From Flavobacteriaceae bacterium (GTDB lineage Bacteria; Bacteroidota; Bacteroidia; Flavobacteriales; Flavobacteriaceae), in contig JAQWSK010000016.1 of assembly GCA_029243245.1 (NCBI GenBank), positions 124,001 through 188,000 on the forward strand: a stretch of 64,000 bases of DNA, read 5' to 3'. This document shows positions 60,281 to 64,000 of this stretch, piece by piece; position 1 is the stretch's first letter; every line of letters begins with the position of its first letter. The position numbers and the translations under genes are program-made. The notes under the pieces are model-generated. The model made no database searches. It saw only the letters and a list, made by a program, of their open reading frames with translations, and was not told where the DNA came from.

Positions 60281-62278
60281 ATGAAATTTAAAATTATTTC
60301 AGACTTTTTACCAACTGGTGATCAACCAGAAGCTATAAAAGAAATTTTATCGAGTTTTAAAAATAATGATAAATATTTGACACTTCAAGGGGTTACTGGT
60401 TCTGGTAAAACCTTTACTGTAGCAAATGTTATAGAAAAACTTGAAAAACCCACATTAGTTTTAGCTCACAATAAAACTTTAGCTGCACAATTATATTCTG
60501 AATTTAAGCAATTCTTCCCTAATAACGCTGTTGAATACTTTGTTTCATATTATGATTATTACCAACCTGAAGCCTATATGCCAGTAAGTGGAACTTATAT
60601 CGAAAAAGACCTTTCAATTAATGAAGAAATAGAAAAATTAAGATTAAGCACAACTTCATCTTTACTTTCTGGAAGAAGAGATGTCATAGTTGTGGCTTCA
60701 GTATCATGTTTATACGGAATTGGAAATCCTATTGAATTCCAAAAAAATGTAATCAATATAGAAAAAGATGAAAAAATTTCTAGAACTAAGGTACTTCAAA
60801 GACTGGTACAAAGTCTATATTCAAGAACTACTGCTAATTTTGATAGAGGAAACTTCAGAGTTCAAGGTGATATAATTGATATTTATCCTGGATACTCAGA
60901 TACTGCTTACAAAATTCACTTTTTTGGTGATGAAATTGATGAAATTGAATCATTTAATCCTATCAATAATAAAATAATGGATTCACAAGAAAGAGTTACA
61001 ATCTTCCCAGCTAATATGTTTGTAACATCTCCCGATATTTTACAAAATGCCATTCATCAAATTCAAATAGATTTAGTTAAACAAGTTAATTTTTTTAAAG
61101 AAATTGGTAAACATTTAGAAGCAAAACGGTTGAAAGAAAGAACAGAATTTGATCTAGAAATGATTCGTGAACTTGGTTACTGTTCTGGTATTGAGAATTA
61201 TTCAAGATACTTAGATGGAAGAAGTCCTGGAACCAGGCCTTTTTGTTTGTTAGATTATTTTCCAGATGATTACTTAATGATTATAGATGAAAGTCACGTA
61301 ACAATTTCACAAGTTCATGCTATGTATGGAGGAGATAGATCACGTAAAGAGAATCTGGTTAGTTATGGATTTCGTTTACCTGCAGCAATGGATAATAGGC
61401 CATTAAAATTTGAGGAATTTGAAAGTCTACAAAATCAAATTATATATGTAAGTGCAACCCCAGCAGATTATGAACTCGAAAAAACTGAAGGGTTTGTAAT
61501 TGAGCAAATAATTAGACCGACAGGTCTGTTAGATCCTAAAATTGAAGTTAGACCTAGCTTAAATCAAATTGATGACCTGATAAATGAAATTCAAAAAAGA
61601 ACTGAAAATGATGAAAGAACTCTTGTCACTACATTAACAAAAAGAATGGCCGAAGAACTTACAACTTATTTATCAAGAGTTAATATCAGATCTAGATATA
61701 TTCATAGTGATGTTGAAACATTAGAAAGAGTTGAGATAATGCAAGATCTTAGATTGGGTAGGTTTGATGTATTAGTAGGAGTTAATTTGTTGAGGGAGGG
61801 CTTAGATCTTCCAGAAGTGTCATTAGTTGCAATTCTTGATGCTGACAAGGAAGGGTTTCTAAGAAGTACTAGATCATTAACACAAACTGTTGGAAGGGCT
61901 GCGCGTAATATAAATGGAAAAGCAATTATGTATGCAGATAAAACAACAAAAAGTATGGATAAAACAATTAATGATACTCAATACAGAAGAAGAAAACAAA
62001 AAGAGTACAATACTAAACATAATAAAAAACCTGAACCTATAAATAAATCATTAAACAATGTTTTGGCTAAAAACTCAGTTTCTACTTACTCAAAAGAACT
62101 AGATCAACAAAGAATTTCAAACTCTATTGCTAAATTTAAAAGTAAAGAAGATTTTGAAAAGGCTATTCGTTATACCAGAAAAGATATGGAAAAGGCCGCA
62201 AAGGAATTAGATTTTATTGAAGCAGCAGCTCTTAAGGATAAAATTAAGGCTTTACAGCTTGAAAAATCCAAACTTTAA
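60281..62278 (+). CDS. uvrB: Excinuclease ABC subunit B
   Basis: The damage-verifying helicase-like subunit of nucleotide excision repair. The 665-residue length is normal. Walker A is GVTGSGKTFTVAN, FVSYYDYYQPEAYMP is the beta-hairpin region that locks the damaged strand, MIIDESHVT is the DEAD-like box, and RTVGRAARN-type motif VI reads QTVGRAARNINGKAIMYAD. A C-terminal UVR domain (residues about 625-660) binds UvrC. Confidence 0.98.
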   Translation: MKFKIISDFLPTGDQPEAIKEILSSFKNNDKYLTLQGVTGSGKTFTVANVIEKLEKPTLVLAHNKTLAAQLYSEFKQFFPNNAVEYFVSYYDYYQPEAYMPVSGTYIEKDLSINEEIEKLRLSTTSSLLSGRRDVIVVASVSCLYGIGNPIEFQKNVINIEKDEKISRTKVLQRLVQSLYSRTTANFDRGNFRVQGDIIDIYPGYSDTAYKIHFFGDEIDEIESFNPINNKIMDSQERVTIFPANMFVTSPDILQNAIHQIQIDLVKQVNFFKEIGKHLEAKRLKERTEFDLEMIRELGYCSGIENYSRYLDGRSPGTRPFCLLDYFPDDYLMIIDESHVTISQVHAMYGGDRSRKENLVSYGFRLPAAMDNRPLKFEEFESLQNQIIYVSATPADYELEKTEGFVIEQIIRPTGLLDPKIEVRPSLNQIDDLINEIQKRTENDERTLVTTLTKRMAEELTTYLSRVNIRSRYIHSDVETLERVEIMQDLRLGRFDVLVGVNLLREGLDLPEVSLVAILDADKEGFLRSTRSLTQTVGRAARNINGKAIMYADKTTKSMDKTINDTQYRRRKQKEYNTKHNKKPEPINKSLNNVLAKNSVSTYSKELDQQRISNSIAKFKSKEDFEKAIRYTRKDMEKAAKELDFIEAAALKDKIKALQLEKSKL

Positions 62279-63472
62279 TTAGGCTAGTACTTCTTGAACT
62301 TTAATTGCTGCCTCTTCAAAAGCTACAGCTGCAATCACGTCTAATTTTGAGTTTTGAATTAAAACTTTTGCTTGTTCGGCATTGGTGCCTTGTAATCTAA
62401 CTATTATAGGAACTCTAATTGCGTCTCCCATGTTTTTATATGCATCAATAATTCCTTGAGCTACCCTATCACATCTTACAATTCCTCCAAATATATTTAC
62501 AAGAATTGCTTTAACTTTAGGATCTTTAAGTATTAAACGAAATGCAATTTCTACTCTTTCGGCATCAGCTGTTCCCCCAACATCTAAAAAATTTGCAGGA
62601 GATCCGCCAGATTGTTTAATCAAGTCCATTGTGGCCATAGCTAAACCAGCTCCATTAACCATGCAACCAACATTTCCGTATAAATCAACATAATTAAGCC
62701 CAGCTTTACTAGCCTCAACTTCTATAGGGTTTTCTTCATCTAGGTCTCTAAGGGTTATAAAGTCTGGATGTCTAAATAAAGAATTGTCATCAATACTTAC
62801 TTTAGCATCTACAGCAATTATTTTATCATCTGAAGTTTTAAGCACAGGATTTATTTCAAATAATGATGCGTCAGCTCCTACGTATGCTTTATATAAATTT
62901 GATATAAATTTTGACATTGATTTGAATGCGTCACCTTCCAAACCTAAATTAAATGCAACTTTTCGAGCTTGGAAAGGAAGTAATCCAAGAGCAGAATCAA
63001 TTTCTTCATTAAAAATTAATTGAGGTGTTTTTTTAGCAACTTTTTCTATATCCATCCCACCCTCTGTTGAATACATTATCATATTTTTTCCATTTGATCT
63101 GTTTAGAAGAATGGAAACATAAAATTCTTTTGGTTCAGAATTGCCTGGATAATAAACATCTTCAGCTATTAATACTTTATTTACTTTTTTCCCCTTAGGG
63201 GGAGTCTGAGGAGTAATTAATTGCATACCTATTATACTTTCTGAAATCTCTTTAACTTCTTCAAATGATTTTGCTAGCTTAACACCCCCTCCTTTTCCGC
63301 GACCACCTGCATGTATTTGAGCTTTAACAATATACCACTCAGTACCTGTAAGCTCTGAAAGCTTCTCTGCTGCTTTAATAGCATCATTAGAGTTGTCAGC
63401 AATAATACCCTTTTGAACTCCAACTCCGTAGCTTTCTAAAATACTTTTTCCTTGATATTCGTGTAAATTCAT
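62279..63472 (-). CDS. sucC: Succinyl-CoA synthetase (ADP-forming) beta subunit
   Basis: The nucleotide- and CoA-binding partner of SucD in the citric acid cycle step from succinyl-CoA to succinate. The 397-residue protein begins MNLHEYQGKSILESYGV, the family hallmark. The ATP-grasp region includes VKAQIHAGGRGKGGGVKLA, FEINPVLKT and VDAKVSIDDNSLFR; the C-terminal CoA-ligase domain has DVGGTADAERVEIAF and ILVNIFGGIVRCD. sucD is not next to it. Its stop directly abuts that of uvrB. Confidence 0.97.
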   Translation of the reverse strand: MNLHEYQGKSILESYGVGVQKGIIADNSNDAIKAAEKLSELTGTEWYIVKAQIHAGGRGKGGGVKLAKSFEEVKEISESIIGMQLITPQTPPKGKKVNKVLIAEDVYYPGNSEPKEFYVSILLNRSNGKNMIMYSTEGGMDIEKVAKKTPQLIFNEEIDSALGLLPFQARKVAFNLGLEGDAFKSMSKFISNLYKAYVGADASLFEINPVLKTSDDKIIAVDAKVSIDDNSLFRHPDFITLRDLDEENPIEVEASKAGLNYVDLYGNVGCMVNGAGLAMATMDLIKQSGGSPANFLDVGGTADAERVEIAFRLILKDPKVKAILVNIFGGIVRCDRVAQGIIDAYKNMGDAIRVPIIVRLQGTNAEQAKVLIQNSKLDVIAAVAFEEAAIKVQEVLA

Positions 63473-63495
63473 AATTTATATTAGATAGTATGTGA

Positions 63496-63503
63496 CAAAA
63501 ATA
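63496..63503 (-). promoter_or_regulatory. Candidate -7 promoter octamer for sucC
   Basis: TATTTTTG on the minus strand matches TAnnTTTG and ends 23 bases before the ATG at 63472. Confidence 0.35.
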
Positions 63504-63615
63504 AAAATATTAATCAAGTTAAAAATTTTATATTTCTTTCTTATTAATTAATCTAACAATTCAAGACTAATCTGGTATATTATATCTTTTTAACGTATTA
63601 TTATATTCATCTTTA

Positions 63616-63623
63616 TAAATTTG
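63616..63623 (+). promoter_or_regulatory. Candidate -7 promoter octamer for lysA
   Basis: TAAATTTG matches TAnnTTTG and ends 20 bases before the TTG start of lysA at 63644. Confidence 0.4.
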
Positions 63624-63643
63624 AAAAAATAAACTAAAATCAA

Positions 63644-64000
63644 TTGAAAACAAAAGATTTACTAGCAATATCTAAAAAATTTGGAAGCCCTATATACGTA
63701 TATGATGCAAATAAAATAGAAAATCAATATAAGAGACTTGTTAAAGCATTTTCTAATGTATCAAATCTTAGAATTCATTATGCGGTTAAAGCTTTATCTA
63801 ATATTTCAATCTTAAAATTCATGAAACATCTTGGATCAGATCTCGACACTGTTTCCATTCAAGAGGTTGAACTAGGTATTCAAGCTGGATTTGAACCAAG
63901 CAAAATAATGTTCACTCCCAATGGAGTTTCAATAGATGAAATTGAAGCTGTGTCAAAGTTGGGTGTTCAAATTAATATTGATAATTTATCAATATTAGAA
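63644..64000 (+). CDS. lysA: Diaminopimelate decarboxylase (3' end outside the window)
   Basis: The last step of lysine synthesis: decarboxylation of meso-diaminopimelate. Only the first 119 codons are in the window and the frame is open to the edge. FGSPIYVYDANKIENQY is the usual start, IHYAVKALSNISILKF holds the PLP-binding Lys49, and SDLDTVSIQEVELGIQAGFE and MFTPNGVS continue the alanine racemase-type barrel. The start is a TTG; there is no in-frame ATG before the conserved region. The promoter octamer at 63616 supports it. Confidence 0.93.
   Translation, partial: MKTKDLLAISKKFGSPIYVYDANKIENQYKRLVKAFSNVSNLRIHYAVKALSNISILKFMKHLGSDLDTVSIQEVELGIQAGFEPSKIMFTPNGVSIDEIEAVSKLGVQINIDNLSILE

Overview
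The window is a strongly A+T-rich (by eye roughly 70%), very compact piece of a Bacteroidota chromosome, almost certainly class Flavobacteriia. The evidence is the gene content and order (gldI beside nrnA; ribH, a TPR gene, recF, DUF721 and ndk; fur, purA, an OstA gene, an aminotransferase, DUF368, aroE and DUF349; parAB, DUF5683, dapB, lepB, wbqC, two rhomboids and mutL), the scarcity of Shine-Dalgarno sequences, and repeated TAnnTTTG -7 promoter octamers. A GldI lipoprotein, secreted sugar enzymes, a FucP permease and the small genome style suggest a marine or particle-associated heterotroph. I see no rRNA, IS element, prophage or CRISPR array.

Layout. 1-6443: the 3' part of a serine carboxypeptidase facing a minus-strand set (sugar-phosphate isomerase-like protein, GalE, Gfo/Idh/MocA oxidoreductase, FMN-binding protein, DUF3089 lipoprotein). 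6533-13361: a large BNR-repeat secreted protein, Cu/Zn superoxide dismutase, a PlsC-type acyltransferase, a Nudix hydrolase, a cyclophilin lipoprotein and OxyR. 13450-16702: two tRNA-Pro genes bracket a tightly coupled three-gene operon: a cytidylyltransferase-GHMP kinase fusion, a FucP-type permease and a sugar mutarotase. 16747-24603: a haemolysin III-type membrane protein, quinoprotein sugar dehydrogenase with its cytochrome c, DivIC/FtsB, ParA/ParB, DUF5683, DapB, LepB and WbqC. 24610-29564 (minus): two rhomboids, MutL, a small membrane protein, RibH and a TPR protein.

29675-36861: RecF, a lipoprotein, DUF721, Ndk, NrnA, GldI, a double-domain prolyl isomerase, DUF3810, an internally deleted amidohydrolase remnant and a SpoU/TrmH methyltransferase. 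36905-49877: Rel/SpoT, Fur, PurA, an OstA-like protein, a class III aminotransferase, a TPR protein, two DUF368 (PopT-type) transporters, AroE and a Rho_N-DUF349 fusion. 49880-55528: MazG, a relic that resembles the end of DUF5606, peptide deformylase, RuvX, DapD, and a GT2-GT9-GT2 set. 55609-64000: TsaC, CCA-adding enzyme, haem A synthase, two proteins of unknown role, UvrB, SucC and the start of LysA.

Most of this is ordinary core genome. The best candidate for an undescribed system is the fusion/permease/mutarotase operon at 13823-16571, which looks like a one-polypeptide sugar-1-kinase plus nucleotidylyltransferase supplied by its own importer and mutarotase. Other striking points are the in-frame amidohydrolase deletion at 35732, the perfect dyad in front of uvrB, divergent genes whose start codons overlap at 11711-11714, and nine out of nine convergent gene pairs abutting or overlapping at their stop codons.
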